64,000 nt of DNA from Bacillota bacterium (GTDB lineage Bacteria; Bacillota; Ch66; Ch109). The DNA lies in contig JABLWZ010000004.1 of the NCBI GenBank assembly GCA_013178275.1, positions 62,001 through 126,000 of the forward strand. Reading direction: 5' to 3'. Both the position numbers and the translations under genes were made by a program. Each line of letters starts with the position of its first letter. The stretch's first letter is position 1. This document shows positions 33,395-43,188 of the stretch, one piece after another. The notes below the pieces were generated by a model that ran no database searches, was not told where the DNA came from, and saw nothing but the letters and a program-made list of their open reading frames with translations.

Positions 33395-34732
33395 TTAAAG
33401 GTGCTTTTCCACCGCCCGCACCACCTCGTCGATCACCTGACGGAGGGTCCTCTCTTCGGATCCCTCGGCCATGACCCGCACCAACGGCTCGGTACCCGAA
33501 GGGCGCACCAGCAGCCGGCCGCTGTCGCCCAGGAGGTCCGCCGCCCGGCGGATGCTCTTCTGCACCGGCTCGCAGTCGTCCAGGGCGTTCTTATCCTTTA
33601 CCTTAACGTTTACCAGTATCTGGGGCAGGCGGGTCATCTGGCGGGCCAGCTCACTGAGCGGCCTTCCGCTCTCCCGCACCGCCGCGAGAAGTTGCAGCGC
33701 CGTCAGCACCCCGTCGCCGGTGGTGTTGTGCTCCAGGAATATGATGTGGCCCGACTGTTCTCCCCCCAGCTTGGCTCCGGCCTGGATCATCTCCTCCAGG
33801 ACGTAGCGGTCGCCCACCCTGGTCTCCAGTATTTTTACCCCCTCCTGCTTGAGGGCCAGGTGCAGGCCGAGGTTGCTCATTACCGTGACAACTATGGTAG
33901 ACAGCGGCAGCCGCTCCTGGCGCTTCAGGTGCAGACCGCAGATGACCATGATGTGGTCCCCGTCGACCAGGTTGCCTTCGGAATCCATTGCTATCACCCG
34001 GTCGGCGTCGCCGTCGTGGGCCAGCCCCAGGTCGGCCCGGTACTCCAGCACCGCTTCCCGCAGCGAGTCGGGATAGGTGGAGCCGCAGTGGGCGTTGATG
34101 TTTATACCGTTGGGCAGGCAGTGAATGGGGATCACCCGCGCCCCCATCTGCTGCAGCAGGCGGGGGGCCACGTCATAGGCAGCGCCGTTGGCCCCGTCCA
34201 CCACTATGGTCATCCCTTCCAGGTCGATGTTGACAGTCGATTTCAGGAACTCTATATAACGGTCAGAGGCGCCCGGAACGTCGTAGACCCTTCCCACCTC
34301 GGCCCCGCTGGCCCGGGGGGATTCGTCTTTCTCCGCCAGGACCCGGCCCTCGATCTCTTCCTCTACCGCGTCATCCAGCTTGTACCCGTTGCCGCCGAAG
34401 AACTTTATCCCGTTGTCGGCCACCGGGTTGTGCGAGGCCGAGATCACGACCCCCGCCGCCGCTTCCATGGCCCGAGTCAGGTAGGCGACCCCCGGGGTGG
34501 GCAGCACCCCTACCTGGAAAACGTCAGCCCCTACCGAGCATATCCCGGCGGTGAGCGCCGCCTCCAGCATGTCACTGGAGATGCGGGTATCCTTGCCGAT
34601 GATGATCGACGGACGCTTGATCTCCCGGCTCAGCACCTCGGCTCCCGCCCGTCCCAGCCTGAAAGCCAGCTCCGGGGTCAGTTCCCGGTTGGCCACCCCT
34701 CTTACTCCGTCTGTTCCGAAAAGAACCCCCAT
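33395..34732 (-). CDS. glmM: Phosphoglucosamine mutase
   Basis: 445 residues. [18 protein letters not shown] starts the family, and [19 protein letters not shown] contains the phosphoserine (SASHNP, about 100). DGDADR at about 240 binds the metal, and [15 protein letters not shown] at the end binds phosphate. It interconverts glucosamine-6-phosphate and glucosamine-1-phosphate, the step after GlmS. It lies 29 bp after cdaR in the conserved cdaA-cdaR-glmM cluster; its enzyme is known to interact with CdaA in other Firmicutes. Confidence 0.97.
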   Translation of the reverse strand: MGVLFGTDGVRGVANRELTPELAFRLGRAGAEVLSREIKRPSIIIGKDTRISSDMLEAALTAGICSVGADVFQVGVLPTPGVAYLTRAMEAAAGVVISASHNPVADNGIKFFGGNGYKLDDAVEEEIEGRVLAEKDESPRASGAEVGRVYDVPGASDRYIEFLKSTVNIDLEGMTIVVDGANGAAYDVAPRLLQQMGARVIPIHCLPNGININAHCGSTYPDSLREAVLEYRADLGLAHDGDADRVIAMDSEGNLVDGDHIMVICGLHLKRQERLPLSTIVVTVMSNLGLHLALKQEGVKILETRVGDRYVLEEMIQAGAKLGGEQSGHIIFLEHNTTGDGVLTALQLLAAVRESGRPLSELARQMTRLPQILVNVKVKDKNALDDCEPVQKSIRRAADLLGDSGRLLVRPSGTEPLVRVMAEGSEERTLRQVIDEVVRAVEKHL

Positions 34733-34761
34733 GTCATATCCCCTTCAAACTCATTTTACTA

Positions 34762-35985
34762 TTATTTTACTACCACCTTGACCTCGGCGGGCGCGGTCTG
34801 CAGCACATTTATCCCGTTAGGCGCGGTGATGTTTACCATCAGCTGGTACTCGCCCGCCGCCAGGCCGGCCAGGTTGACGCTGGCCTTTAGGTCGGCGGCG
34901 GTGAGGTTCTCAAGCTGGCCGGCTGGCCCGTTCAGCTTCAGCGCCACCTCGGTCGGCTGTACGGTGGCGGTCAGTCCCGTCCCCAGGTTCTCCTCCTTAA
35001 CCGGTACGTTCAGGTTCTTGACGTCCTTTTCCGAGATGATGCTTACCTGGATGGCCACCTGGATCGGCTCCGCCGCCTCCACCCCCGGGGGCAGCACCAA
35101 GCGGACGTTCTGGCTCAGGTTGCCCTGCGCGCCCTGGATGCTGATGGGCTCGGTGTTAAGCCGGGTGACCCCGTTTAGGACCTCGGGAGTGGCGAACACC
35201 TTGACCGTGGCCGGCTCCACCCAGGCCTGGCCCTGGTGGAATCCCGCCGCCGGAATGCCATTGATGACCGGCGTCACGGTGACCATCTTGCCGGGACGGT
35301 CCTTGACCACCGGGATGGTCACCTCGACCGTGGGGGGAGAAGCCTGGAGGGTCCCCTGGTTCAGGTTGCCGGAACGGTCGCTGAGCCGGACCGGCAGAAC
35401 CTCGTTCAGGCTGCTCCCGGCGTCTTTCAGGTCGACGGTCACATAGGCCTTGTGAAGGTTAGCCAGGGCGCTCGCGCCGCCCCTTACGATGACCTGGGAG
35501 GGCCTGACCACCGGGGTCAAGGTCTGCATCCCCTCTTTCACCTTGCCGTTTGACACAACCTCCACCGGGACCTGTTTCTCCTGCCAGCTTTCCAGCCTTA
35601 TTTTTAGCTTCGCGGGCTTCACCGATACCACCGTGATGCCGCTCGGAGCCGATACCTGGACCGGCATGGACGCCTCGCCCGCCCCGGCTCCGCTCAGGTC
35701 TATAACCGCCTGCAGGTCGCGGGTGTTCAGGGAGGTGACGTCACCCCGCAGGGTAACCTGAACCACCCCCGGCTGTTCCGCCAGCAGCAGGGCCGGGTTC
35801 ATCCCCTCCACCTTTACCTGGACGTTGTCAAGGACCGTGTCGGGCACCTTGACCTGGCGCTCACTGGTGGCGAAGGCCCAGAGCAGGACCGACAGCATCA
35901 GCGCCAGCAGCTTGAAAGGGATGTTTTTGCTCTTCAACCATTTGACGGTCTTGGACAGTCTTTTATCTTCATGTTTTTTATTCAT
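34762..35985 (-). CDS. cdaR: CdaR/YbbR-domain regulator of c-di-AMP synthesis
   Basis: 407 residues. One N-terminal membrane helix (IPFKLLALMLSVLLWAFATS, about 21-40) anchors an extracellular part of four YbbR repeats, each ending in a pattern such as VKVVVK, VEVTIPV or LKIRLESW. It binds the membrane cyclase CdaA and changes its activity. Overlaps cdaA by 8 bases and precedes glmM by 29 bp, the widespread cdaA-cdaR-glmM operon. Confidence 0.95.
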   Translation of the reverse strand: MNKKHEDKRLSKTVKWLKSKNIPFKLLALMLSVLLWAFATSERQVKVPDTVLDNVQVKVEGMNPALLLAEQPGVVQVTLRGDVTSLNTRDLQAVIDLSGAGAGEASMPVQVSAPSGITVVSVKPAKLKIRLESWQEKQVPVEVVSNGKVKEGMQTLTPVVRPSQVIVRGGASALANLHKAYVTVDLKDAGSSLNEVLPVRLSDRSGNLNQGTLQASPPTVEVTIPVVKDRPGKMVTVTPVINGIPAAGFHQGQAWVEPATVKVFATPEVLNGVTRLNTEPISIQGAQGNLSQNVRLVLPPGVEAAEPIQVAIQVSIISEKDVKNLNVPVKEENLGTGLTATVQPTEVALKLNGPAGQLENLTAADLKASVNLAGLAAGEYQLMVNITAPNGINVLQTAPAEVKVVVK

Positions 35986-36829
35986 TGGCGCTCCTCCAGA
36001 ACCAGCTCCGGCCGGAAGGGCCGGGGCTGTCCCCCTGCAGCCGTTCCCTGAGCAGCTCGCGCAGGTGCTTGGGATCGAGGTAGCGGCTGAGCCGCCCCGC
36101 TTCGGCCAGGGATATCACCCCGGTTTCCTCGGAGACCACGACCACCAGGGCGTCGGTATTTTCGGTGAGGCCGATGGAGGCCCGGTGTCGGGTGCCGAGT
36201 TCCTTGCTCAACTGGGGGTCGTCGCAGAGCGGCAGCAGGGCCCCCGCGGCGATGATGCGGTCGCCGCTGATCACCACCGCCCCGTCATGCAGCGGGCTCT
36301 TGGGCGAGAAAAGGTTTATCAGCAGTTCGGCGGAGATAAGGCCGTCTATCCGCACCGTCCCCTCCATCAGGTCGTTCAGCCCGGTCTTGCGCTGGATCAC
36401 GATCAGCGCCCCGACCCGGTTTTGCGAGAGGGAGGTGGCGCATTTTACTATCTCGTCGATCAGTCGGTTCAGGTCCTCCTCCTGCAGCTGGTAGTAGCCG
36501 CGGGAGAAGAAGCGTCCCCTCCCGAGCTGCTCCAGGGCCCGGCGCAGCTCCGGCTGGAAGACCACCGGGATGGCGACGAACAGCGATGCCCACATCTTGT
36601 CCAGTAGCCAGCCGACTGTCTGCAGATGCAGCAGGTTGCTGAGCCCGGAGAAGATGACCAGCACAACGAAACCCTTGAGCAGCTGCATGCCCCGGGTCCC
36701 GCGGATAAACATCAGTACTTTATATAGAACATAGGCCACCAGAACGATGTCCAGCACGATGAGGATCGTGTCGGTCGACAACAGGTCACTCGGTGTGCTG
36801 GGCAGCCATGAAGCAAGCTCAGCCCACAA
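35978..36829 (-). CDS. cdaA: Membrane diadenylate cyclase
   Basis: 283 residues. Three N-terminal membrane helices (about 20-85) precede the DisA_N cyclase domain, with the substrate motifs LHDGAVVISGDRIIAAGALLPL (DGA) and GTRHRASIGLTE (RHR). It makes c-di-AMP from two ATP. The TTG start at 36829 is chosen for GGGGAGGG 7 bases upstream. c-di-AMP controls potassium and cell-wall homeostasis in Firmicutes, linking it to the glmM and glmS genes here. Confidence 0.96.
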   Translation of the reverse strand: MWAELASWLPSTPSDLLSTDTILIVLDIVLVAYVLYKVLMFIRGTRGMQLLKGFVVLVIFSGLSNLLHLQTVGWLLDKMWASLFVAIPVVFQPELRRALEQLGRGRFFSRGYYQLQEEDLNRLIDEIVKCATSLSQNRVGALIVIQRKTGLNDLMEGTVRIDGLISAELLINLFSPKSPLHDGAVVISGDRIIAAGALLPLCDDPQLSKELGTRHRASIGLTENTDALVVVVSEETGVISLAEAGRLSRYLDPKHLRELLRERLQGDSPGPSGRSWFWRSANE

Positions 36830-37007
36830 GGCGCTACCCTCCCCTATTTCGGCTCTCTCCTTATAATAACCACTTCATCAATTACCGGCAAGAACGGAAA
36901 TTCACAAATACCAGGAATATCTCGTGAAAGAATGGGATTTTTTTCTCTGGTATAATCAATAAGGGTTCCACGGGTATATTAAGTATAACCCTGGTGAGGG
37001 GGTAAAA

Positions 37008-37532
37008 GTGACATTGTTTATGGTATTCAGGCACCTGCTTTCGCTGGTGCTGCCGATAACCGCGGCCGTCCTGGTGCCGGGAGCTATCCTCTGGGACCGG
37101 TCCCGCCATACGCTGGACCTCGGTCTGAATCCCTCGGCGGCGGCCGCCGCGCTGGGCCTGCTCGTCCTGCTGGCGGGGCTGCTGCTCCTGGCCGTAACCG
37201 TCTGGACTTTGGTCTGTATCGGGAAAGGGACCCTGGCCCCCTGGGACCCCACCCTGAACCTGGTGGTGTCGGGTGTCTACGGGCACGTGCGAAACCCCAT
37301 GATCAGCGGGGTACTGGCGGTGCTGCTGGGGGAATCGCTGATATTCGGCTCCCCCGGCATCTTCGCCTGGTTCGTAATCTTTTTCCTGATCAACCAGTTC
37401 TATATCCGTTCGCTGGAGGAGCCGGGGCTGGTCAAGCGGTTTGGCGAGGAGTACCTGGAGTACCGGGCCAACGTCCCGATGTGGATACCGAGGGTGAGGC
37501 CTTGGGCGCCCGGGAAGGGAAAGCGTGAATAG
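37008..37532 (+). CDS. Isoprenylcysteine carboxyl methyltransferase-like protein
   Basis: 174 residues with about four or five membrane helices. GVYGHVRNPMISGVLAVLLGE and the C-terminal LEEPGLVKRFGEEYLEYRANVPMWIPR are the signature of ICMT/PEMT-type membrane methyltransferases, in which RNPM and the ExxL.-.FG.-Y..Y motif form the S-adenosylmethionine site. The GTG start follows GAGGGGG. The substrate is unknown. It is divergent from cdaA, with 178 bp between. Confidence 0.88.
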   Translation: MTLFMVFRHLLSLVLPITAAVLVPGAILWDRSRHTLDLGLNPSAAAAALGLLVLLAGLLLLAVTVWTLVCIGKGTLAPWDPTLNLVVSGVYGHVRNPMISGVLAVLLGESLIFGSPGIFAWFVIFFLINQFYIRSLEEPGLVKRFGEEYLEYRANVPMWIPRVRPWAPGKGKRE

Positions 37533-37699
37533 CCGGCGGGGATTCAGGGAGGCTGGCCGCGGCGCACGGCGCATACCTTTATCTATGACATTTCTTGTGT
37601 TAAATTCCATGATCTAATTTTTAATATAATCTGCAGGTATAACTGTAATGCGTGTCGAAAATAGTTGGATAGACGTTCTATTTAGGATGTGGTTATAGA

Positions 37700-39004
37700 A
37701 TGGACATGCTTAATCAGTTCTGGAAAAGCATCACCAGTTTTCAGTCTTACCGCGAGTTGGTCAACAATCCGCTCAAGAGGGTAATCATCTATTTTATCGT
37801 TATTTATCTTCTGATATCGGTTCTCTGGGTGTTTGGTTATCTTCACAGCTGGAGGGTGACGATCGACGAGCTGCTGTATGCCCTGCCTGACTTCAGGCTG
37901 GTCAACGGCGAGATGCAGGTCTTCGAGCCCATGCCGATTATTGAGAAAGACGCGAGCAGCATCATCGCCATCGACACCACCGGCCGCACCGGCCCGGAGG
38001 TTCTCAACGGTTATTACCAGGGAATCCTGATTACCAGGGACAGTTTGTATCTAAAAGAAAACTCCCTGCGGGTAAAGAAGCACGACTTTAAAACCTACAA
38101 AAAAGTGGATATCACTAAAAACCAGCTGATCGGCAAATGGCAGGGCGCCCAGGCAGAGTATCGGACGACGATCATCGCGGTCGCGCTGATCCTCGGAATC
38201 CCCTATTTCCTTCTGGCGAAAGCTCTTACCGCCTTGGTCTTCGGCTTGATCGCCCTGGGGGTTGCCGCCTTTCAGAAGGTAGAGATGAAGCTTTCAGATG
38301 GGGTCAAGATAGCGATATACGCTATGAGCCTGCCGGTGATACTGGAGCTGCTTTTCGGAGAGACCGGTCTGATCTATGAAGCACCGCTTTTTGATCTGTT
38401 CTATTACGGGATCTTTTTTATCTACATGGTGTTCGCGCTGAAAGCCATCCGGCAGGACCGGGCAACCGAAGCGGTCCTTCCCGCCCAGTCCCAGACATCT
38501 GAGCCGATTCCCCTGGCGAGTGTCGAGAGCAGTCCGGTAACCGCTTTCTGGACCGTTATACCGACAGCCAGCCCGCCGGTCGCATACGCCGGGTTCGGAA
38601 AAAGACTGGCGGCTTATTTTATCGATTATTTCATTCTGTCCATCATGTTTTATATTTTAAAAGACGTACTGCTTACCTCGGGACTGCTCAACACATTGGG
38701 CTACCTGATCTTTGGCGTAGCCGGTCTTGTGATCAACTGGCTTTACGAGGCCTTTATGGTAAGTTCAAGTTATCAGGGTACGCTGGGCAAAATGGCTCTA
38801 GGAATAATAGTCACGGACCTGTCTGGCAACCGAATATCCTTTATCCGGGCCACCGGCAGGTTTTGGGGGAAAATGCTGTCGTCCCTGATTCTGTGCATCG
38901 GTTATCTCATGATCGCGATTACCGAAAAAAGCCAGGGACTGCATGATATGATGGCGGGCTGCTTGGTGGTAACGAAGCAGAGCCAGCCTCAAAACAGTAT
39001 TTGA
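37700..39004 (+). CDS. DUF1189/RDD-family membrane protein
   Basis: 434 residues. The N-terminal part (about 1-245) has several membrane helices around an extracytoplasmic loop and resembles DUF1189 proteins (SFQSYRELVNNPLKRVIIYF). The C-terminal part (about 290-430) is an RDD domain: GFGKRLAAYFIDYFILSIMF, then GTLGKMALGIIVTDLSGNRISFIRATGRFWGK and GLHDMMAGCLVV. Both domains occur separately in other bacteria; the fusion is uncommon. Possible roles are transport or stress response in the membrane; none is established. It stands alone, with no evident operon partner. Confidence 0.85.
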   Translation: MDMLNQFWKSITSFQSYRELVNNPLKRVIIYFIVIYLLISVLWVFGYLHSWRVTIDELLYALPDFRLVNGEMQVFEPMPIIEKDASSIIAIDTTGRTGPEVLNGYYQGILITRDSLYLKENSLRVKKHDFKTYKKVDITKNQLIGKWQGAQAEYRTTIIAVALILGIPYFLLAKALTALVFGLIALGVAAFQKVEMKLSDGVKIAIYAMSLPVILELLFGETGLIYEAPLFDLFYYGIFFIYMVFALKAIRQDRATEAVLPAQSQTSEPIPLASVESSPVTAFWTVIPTASPPVAYAGFGKRLAAYFIDYFILSIMFYILKDVLLTSGLLNTLGYLIFGVAGLVINWLYEAFMVSSSYQGTLGKMALGIIVTDLSGNRISFIRATGRFWGKMLSSLILCIGYLMIAITEKSQGLHDMMAGCLVVTKQSQPQNSI

Positions 39005-39271
39005 ACACTGCAGAAAAAAGGGGATTAAGAAACTTGACGGGATGACCGCTGGGTTCAGACGGAAAAACCGTACCTCTGTCTGAGTTAGCTGGACCTGTGT
39101 CTCAGGGATCTGTCCCCTTATGACAGGCATACATGAGTTGCACATTAAGGTATTATTTTCCTGGCGTGAAGTTGAAAAGTAGATTAGACAATAACTTAAG
39201 ATAAAACTAATTATTATTGATGAAATATAAGATTTAGTATATAGTAAGTCTTAGACTAATTAGGTTTATAA

Positions 39272-39372
39272 AGCCTCAGGGGAGTAGTTTAGCAGGTATT
39301 GTCAACATACTGACCTTTGGGTCTGGCATTACCGGCAAGTTTAACTTGTTTAACGAGACCTTTGGCATACTT
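39272..39372 (+). ncRNA. yybP-ykoY manganese riboswitch
   Basis: The conserved GGGGAGTAG lies at 39279-39287 and the matching GACCTTTGGCA-type 3' strand at 39357-39367, with GTCAACATACTGACCTTTGG between, the layout of yybP-ykoY RNAs. The gene behind it is a GDT1/TMEM165-family transporter, which is a known target of this Mn2+ switch. Confidence 0.75.
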
Positions 39373-39404
39373 TTTACGTGTGCTCAAGGTCTTTAATTTT
39401 TTAT
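39356..39404 (+). terminator. Riboswitch-controlled terminator
   Basis: AGACCTT (39356-39362) pairs with AAGGTCT (39386-39392), extended by CA/TG pairs, and is followed by TTAATTTTTTA. The 5' arm is the 3' strand of the riboswitch, so metal binding and termination exclude each other, an ON-switch arrangement. Confidence 0.65.
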
Positions 39405-39421
39405 ATTGGGGGTTATCACTA

Positions 39422-40069
39422 GTGGAAGCTTTGTGGTCATCAACAATTTTAGTAGTTTTAGCGGAAATGGGAGATAAAACTCAGTTGCTGGGAATGGCCT
39501 TTGCAACTAGATTCAAAGCTATGACGGTATTAGCTGGAGTTCTGGTAGCTACGCTGGCCAACCACTTCCTGGCCGTGTCTCTTGGGGATTATTTAACAAC
39601 CATAATACCTCTGGTCTACATTCAGATAGCTGCTTCAATATCATTTGTACTGTTTGGTTTGTGGACCATTCGCGGTGATTCTCTTGAAGGAGAAGACAAA
39701 AAGGATTATTTTAACCCCTTCTGGACTGTTACCATTGCTTTTTTTATTGCAGAAATGGGGGACAAGACTCAGCTAACAAGTATTGCCCTGGCTGCCAAGT
39801 ATCATTCCTTATGGTTTGTGCTCGCTGGAACCACATTGGGAATGATGATATCAAACATAATCGGTATTATTGTGGGTGTCGTTCTGGGCAAGAAAATTCC
39901 TGAACGTATCGTAAAAGTATTTTCCGCTGCAATATTTATTCTATTTGGCTATCTGGGCATATTTAACTACATTGATGATTCGGTTTTGAAGGTGTTTATA
40001 ATGGCTGTTATGGCGGTTATATCCGCAGCGTATATATATTGGTTGAGGAGATTGGAAACCAAGAAATGA
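39422..40069 (+). CDS. GDT1/TMEM165-family cation transporter (Mn2+ export)
   Basis: 215 residues from the GTG at 39422, placed by TTGGGGG 10-16 bases upstream; the frame is open further upstream into the riboswitch. Two homologous halves each have ExGDKT motifs: LAEMGDKTQLLGMAFA (about 13-28) and IAEMGDKTQLTSIALA (about 110-125), joined by six membrane helices. Family members move Mn2+ or Ca2+ against protons. The Mn2+ riboswitch in front supports manganese export. It is not in an operon. Confidence 0.88.
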   Translation: MEALWSSTILVVLAEMGDKTQLLGMAFATRFKAMTVLAGVLVATLANHFLAVSLGDYLTTIIPLVYIQIAASISFVLFGLWTIRGDSLEGEDKKDYFNPFWTVTIAFFIAEMGDKTQLTSIALAAKYHSLWFVLAGTTLGMMISNIIGIIVGVVLGKKIPERIVKVFSAAIFILFGYLGIFNYIDDSVLKVFIMAVMAVISAAYIYWLRRLETKK

Positions 40070-40221
40070 TTTAAGGATGCAATGAAAGATGCTTGTTTAA
40101 GCAAGGTTTAATCTCGAATAATACCTCCTCACATTCAACATGTATTATGTTATGCAGTCTTATTCTTTTCAAGATTCCCTTGAAATGCAAAATAATTGAA
40201 AGCTACACAGAAAAAAGAAAA

Positions 40222-40252
40222 GAACAGCGTACCGTTAACCGACACGCTGTTC
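40222..40252 (-). terminator. Terminator of the ilv-leu operon
   Basis: On the minus strand GAACAGCGT pairs with ACGCTGTTC (40252-40222), followed by TTTTCTTTTTTC. It lies 30 bp after the leuB stop. Confidence 0.85.
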
Positions 40253-40281
40253 CACATTTAAAATCTCAATTAATCTAACCC

Positions 40282-41352
40282 CTACAGCCTCGCGACTACC
40301 AATTCGCCCATCTCCGCGGTGGTGACAAGCTTTTTGCCCGGCTCCATTAAATCTCCGGTGCGGGAGTCGCCGTTCAACACCTCGACCACCGCCTTTTCTA
40401 TGACCTGGGCCTCTTCCTCCAGGCCGAAGGAGTAGCGCAGCATCATGGCGGCGGAGAGGATGGTCGCCAGGGGGTTGGCCTTCTGCTGGCCCGCGATGTC
40501 GGGGGCGGAGCCGTGGGACGGCTCGTACATGCCCACCCGGCCGCCGATGCTGGCGGAGGGCAGCATCCCGATGGAGCCGGTCAGCATGGCCGCCTCGTCG
40601 GTCAGGATGTCCCCGAACATGTTCTCGGTGACGACGACATCGAACTGCTTGGGCCAACGTATCAACTGCATGGCGCAGTTGTCGACGTACATGTGCTCCA
40701 GGGTTACGTCGGGGTACTCGGCCGAAAGCCGGGTGACGGTCTCCCGCCAGAGCCGGGAACTCTCGAGAACGTTGGCCTTGTCCACCGAGGTGACCTTTTT
40801 GCGGCGCTTGCGGGCCGCCTCGAAGGCCAGCCGGGCGATCCGCTCGATCTCCCGGGTGGTATAGACCAGGTTGTCCTGGGCCAGTTCGCCGTCGGCGGTC
40901 TTCTCCCGCTTCTTCTCACCGAAGTAGATGCCGCCGGTCAGTTCCCTAAAGACTACCAGGTCGACCCCGCTGACCACCTCGGGCTTCAGGGTCGAGGCCT
41001 GTACCAGCGCGGGGTAGACCACAGCCGGGCGGATGTTTGCGTAGAGCCCCAGGCCCTTGCGCAGGGCGAGCAGGGAAGCCACCTCGGGGCGCTCCGGCGC
41101 GGGCAGGGTGTCCCACTTGGGTCCGCCCACCGCACCCAGCAGGACCGCGTCGCTTCCCTGGCAGAGCGCCAGGGTCTCGTCGGGCAGGGCCTTGCCGGTG
41201 GCGTCGATGGCGGCTCCGCCGACCAGCCCGGGTCTGAACTCGAACTGGTGGTTAAACCGGGCTCCTATTTTTTCCAATACTTTAAGGGCTTCGGGGACTA
41301 TCTCGACCCCGATCCCGTCCCCGGGGATGACCGCGATGCTGTACTTAGGCAC
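40282..41352 (-). CDS. leuB: 3-isopropylmalate dehydrogenase
   Basis: 356 residues. [21 protein letters not shown] at the start and [20 protein letters not shown] and [18 protein letters not shown] near residues 235-300 form the NAD and substrate sites of the isocitrate/isopropylmalate dehydrogenase family. It oxidises and decarboxylates 3-isopropylmalate in leucine synthesis. Last gene of the operon; overlaps leuD by 8 bases and is followed by a strong terminator. Confidence 0.98.
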   Translation of the reverse strand: MPKYSIAVIPGDGIGVEIVPEALKVLEKIGARFNHQFEFRPGLVGGAAIDATGKALPDETLALCQGSDAVLLGAVGGPKWDTLPAPERPEVASLLALRKGLGLYANIRPAVVYPALVQASTLKPEVVSGVDLVVFRELTGGIYFGEKKREKTADGELAQDNLVYTTREIERIARLAFEAARKRRKKVTSVDKANVLESSRLWRETVTRLSAEYPDVTLEHMYVDNCAMQLIRWPKQFDVVVTENMFGDILTDEAAMLTGSIGMLPSASIGGRVGMYEPSHGSAPDIAGQQKANPLATILSAAMMLRYSFGLEEEAQVIEKAVVEVLNGDSRTGDLMEPGKKLVTTAEMGELVVARL

Positions 41353-41845
41353 CTGTCCCCACCCTCTCTTTCACGTAGTTGATAAGTCCGCCGGTCCCCA
41401 TGATCTTCTGCATGAACTCGGGGAACGGGGTAGCATTGTAGGTACGCCCCTGGGTCTGGTCGTTGATGACCCCCTGGTCGGCGTCGACCTCCAGGACGTC
41501 TCCCTCGGCTATCCCCTCGGTCCCATCGGGGCACTCGAAGATGGGCAGCCCGATGTTGATGGCGTTGCGGTAGAAGATACGGGCGAACGACTTGGCGACC
41601 ACGCAGGAGACCCCCGCCGCCTGGATGGCTATGGGGGCGTGCTCTCGGGAGGAGCCGCAGCCGAAGTTCTTGCCCGCGACGATGATGTCCCCGGGCTTCA
41701 CCTTGCTGGGGAAGTCGGGGTCAGCGTCTTCCATGACGTGGGCCGCCAGCTCTTTGGCGTCCGAGGTGTTCAGGTACCGAGCGGGGATGATGGCGTCGGT
41801 GTCAACGTCCTCGCCGAATCTCCAGGCCTTGCCGGTGAATTTCAT
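41345..41845 (-). CDS. leuD: 3-isopropylmalate dehydratase, small subunit
   Basis: 166 residues. [26 protein letters not shown] and [19 protein letters not shown] are the conserved substrate-binding segments of the swivelling domain. Together with LeuC it isomerises 2- to 3-isopropylmalate. The start codon overlaps the leuC stop by one base, indicating coupled synthesis of the two subunits. The short length (166) is that of the archaeal/clostridial-type LeuD. Confidence 0.98.
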   Translation of the reverse strand: MKFTGKAWRFGEDVDTDAIIPARYLNTSDAKELAAHVMEDADPDFPSKVKPGDIIVAGKNFGCGSSREHAPIAIQAAGVSCVVAKSFARIFYRNAINIGLPIFECPDGTEGIAEGDVLEVDADQGVINDQTQGRTYNATPFPEFMQKIMGTGGLINYVKERVGTGA

Positions 41846-43122
41846 TATTTTGCCACCTCCTCTGGGTGGGCGATCCGTCCAAGCACCGCCGAGGCTGCCG
41901 CTACCGCCGGGTTCGACAGGTAGACCTCGCTCTCGGGGTGTCCCATCCGGCCGACGAAGTTGCGGTTGGTGGTGGAGATGGACCGCTCTCCCTTGCCTAG
42001 TATCCCCATGTGCCCGCCCAGGCAGGGCCCACAGGTGGGGGTGCTGACCATGGCTCCCGCGTTGATGAAGTCCTCGACCAGGCCTTCCTTGATGGCCTGG
42101 AGGTAGATCTGCTGGGTGCCGGGTATGACGATGGTCCGCACCTCGGGGTGAACCTTCCTGCCGCGCAGGACCCGGGCGGCCTGCCGCAGGTCGTCGATGC
42201 GGCCGTTGGTGCAGGAGCCTATCACCGCCTGGTCGACGGTGATGCTGGCGGCCTGGCTGACGGGACGGACGTTCTCCGGCGAGTGCGGGAAGGCGACCTG
42301 GGGCTCTAGCTTGCTGACGTCAAACTCCAGGGTCTGGGAGTAGATGGCGTCGGGGTCGCTGGTGAAGACCTGGTAGTCCCGCCGGGCCCGCCCCTTCACG
42401 TAGTCCAGGGTGGTCTGATCGGGGTTGACTATCCCGTTCTTGGCCCCCGCCTCGATGGCCATGTTGGCCATGGTGAACCTCCCGTCCATGGGGAGCTTTT
42501 CGATGGCCTCGCCGCAGAACTCCAGGGACTGGTAGCGCGCGCCATCGACCCCCAGCTTGCCGATGGCCAGGAGTATCAGGTCCTTGCCCCCGACCCAGTC
42601 CGGCAGGGTTCCGAGGTATAGGAGTTTGATGCTCTCGGGGACCTTGAACCAGTTCTCGCCCAGGGCCATCCCCGCCGCCATGTCGGTGCTCCCGACCCCG
42701 GTGGAGAAGGCTCCCAGCGCCCCGTAGGTGCAGGTGTGCGAGTCGGCCCCGATGACCAGCTCGCCCGGCAGGACCAGCCCCAACTCGGGCAGCAGGCAGT
42801 GTTCGATGCCCACCGAGCCGCCCTCGAAGTAGTGGGTGATCCCGAACTTCTTGGCGAAGGCCCGCACCTCCTGGCACTGGAGGGCTGACTTGATGTCCTT
42901 GTTTGGGGTGAAGTGGTCCATCACCAGGTAGACCCGGTCTTTGTCGAAGACCCGGTCAAGCCCCAGCTTCTCGAACTCCCTGATCGCCATCGGGGTGGTG
43001 ATGTCGTTGCCCAATACCCCGTCCAGGCGGCAGTTGACCAGTTCACCCGCCTCGACCTTGTCCCGGCCCGCGTGGGCGGCCAGGATCTTTTCACTGATGG
43101 TCATTCCCACGAATAAGGGCAC
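41845..43122 (-). CDS. leuC: 3-isopropylmalate dehydratase, large subunit
   Basis: 425 residues. Aconitase-family Fe-S enzyme: [21 protein letters not shown] (about 127), [20 protein letters not shown] (cluster Cys near 300) and [20 protein letters not shown] with the other two cluster cysteines (about 360). Length of the archaeal/clostridial LeuC type (about 420, against 466 in E. coli). It follows leuA by 66 bp; this gap carries a TCGG-rich repeat. Confidence 0.98.
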   Translation of the reverse strand: MPLFVGMTISEKILAAHAGRDKVEAGELVNCRLDGVLGNDITTPMAIREFEKLGLDRVFDKDRVYLVMDHFTPNKDIKSALQCQEVRAFAKKFGITHYFEGGSVGIEHCLLPELGLVLPGELVIGADSHTCTYGALGAFSTGVGSTDMAAGMALGENWFKVPESIKLLYLGTLPDWVGGKDLILLAIGKLGVDGARYQSLEFCGEAIEKLPMDGRFTMANMAIEAGAKNGIVNPDQTTLDYVKGRARRDYQVFTSDPDAIYSQTLEFDVSKLEPQVAFPHSPENVRPVSQAASITVDQAVIGSCTNGRIDDLRQAARVLRGRKVHPEVRTIVIPGTQQIYLQAIKEGLVEDFINAGAMVSTPTCGPCLGGHMGILGKGERSISTTNRNFVGRMGHPESEVYLSNPAVAAASAVLGRIAHPEEVAK

Positions 43123-43188
43123 CTCCTTTTCGGTTGTCGGTTTTCAGTAGTCGGTAGTCAGTCTGGTTGTCGGTTATGGTGGTGTGAG

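Noticed and set aside
33401..35446. Long plus-strand frames opposite glmM, cdaR, leuB, ilvC, ilvD and the 692-residue gene
   Set aside because: They are antisense shadows common in GC-rich DNA, with no recognisable domain, while the opposite strand encodes clear proteins.
37008..37610. Minus-strand 242-codon frame at 36882-37610
   Set aside because: The plus strand here encodes a clear ICMT-like membrane methyltransferase.
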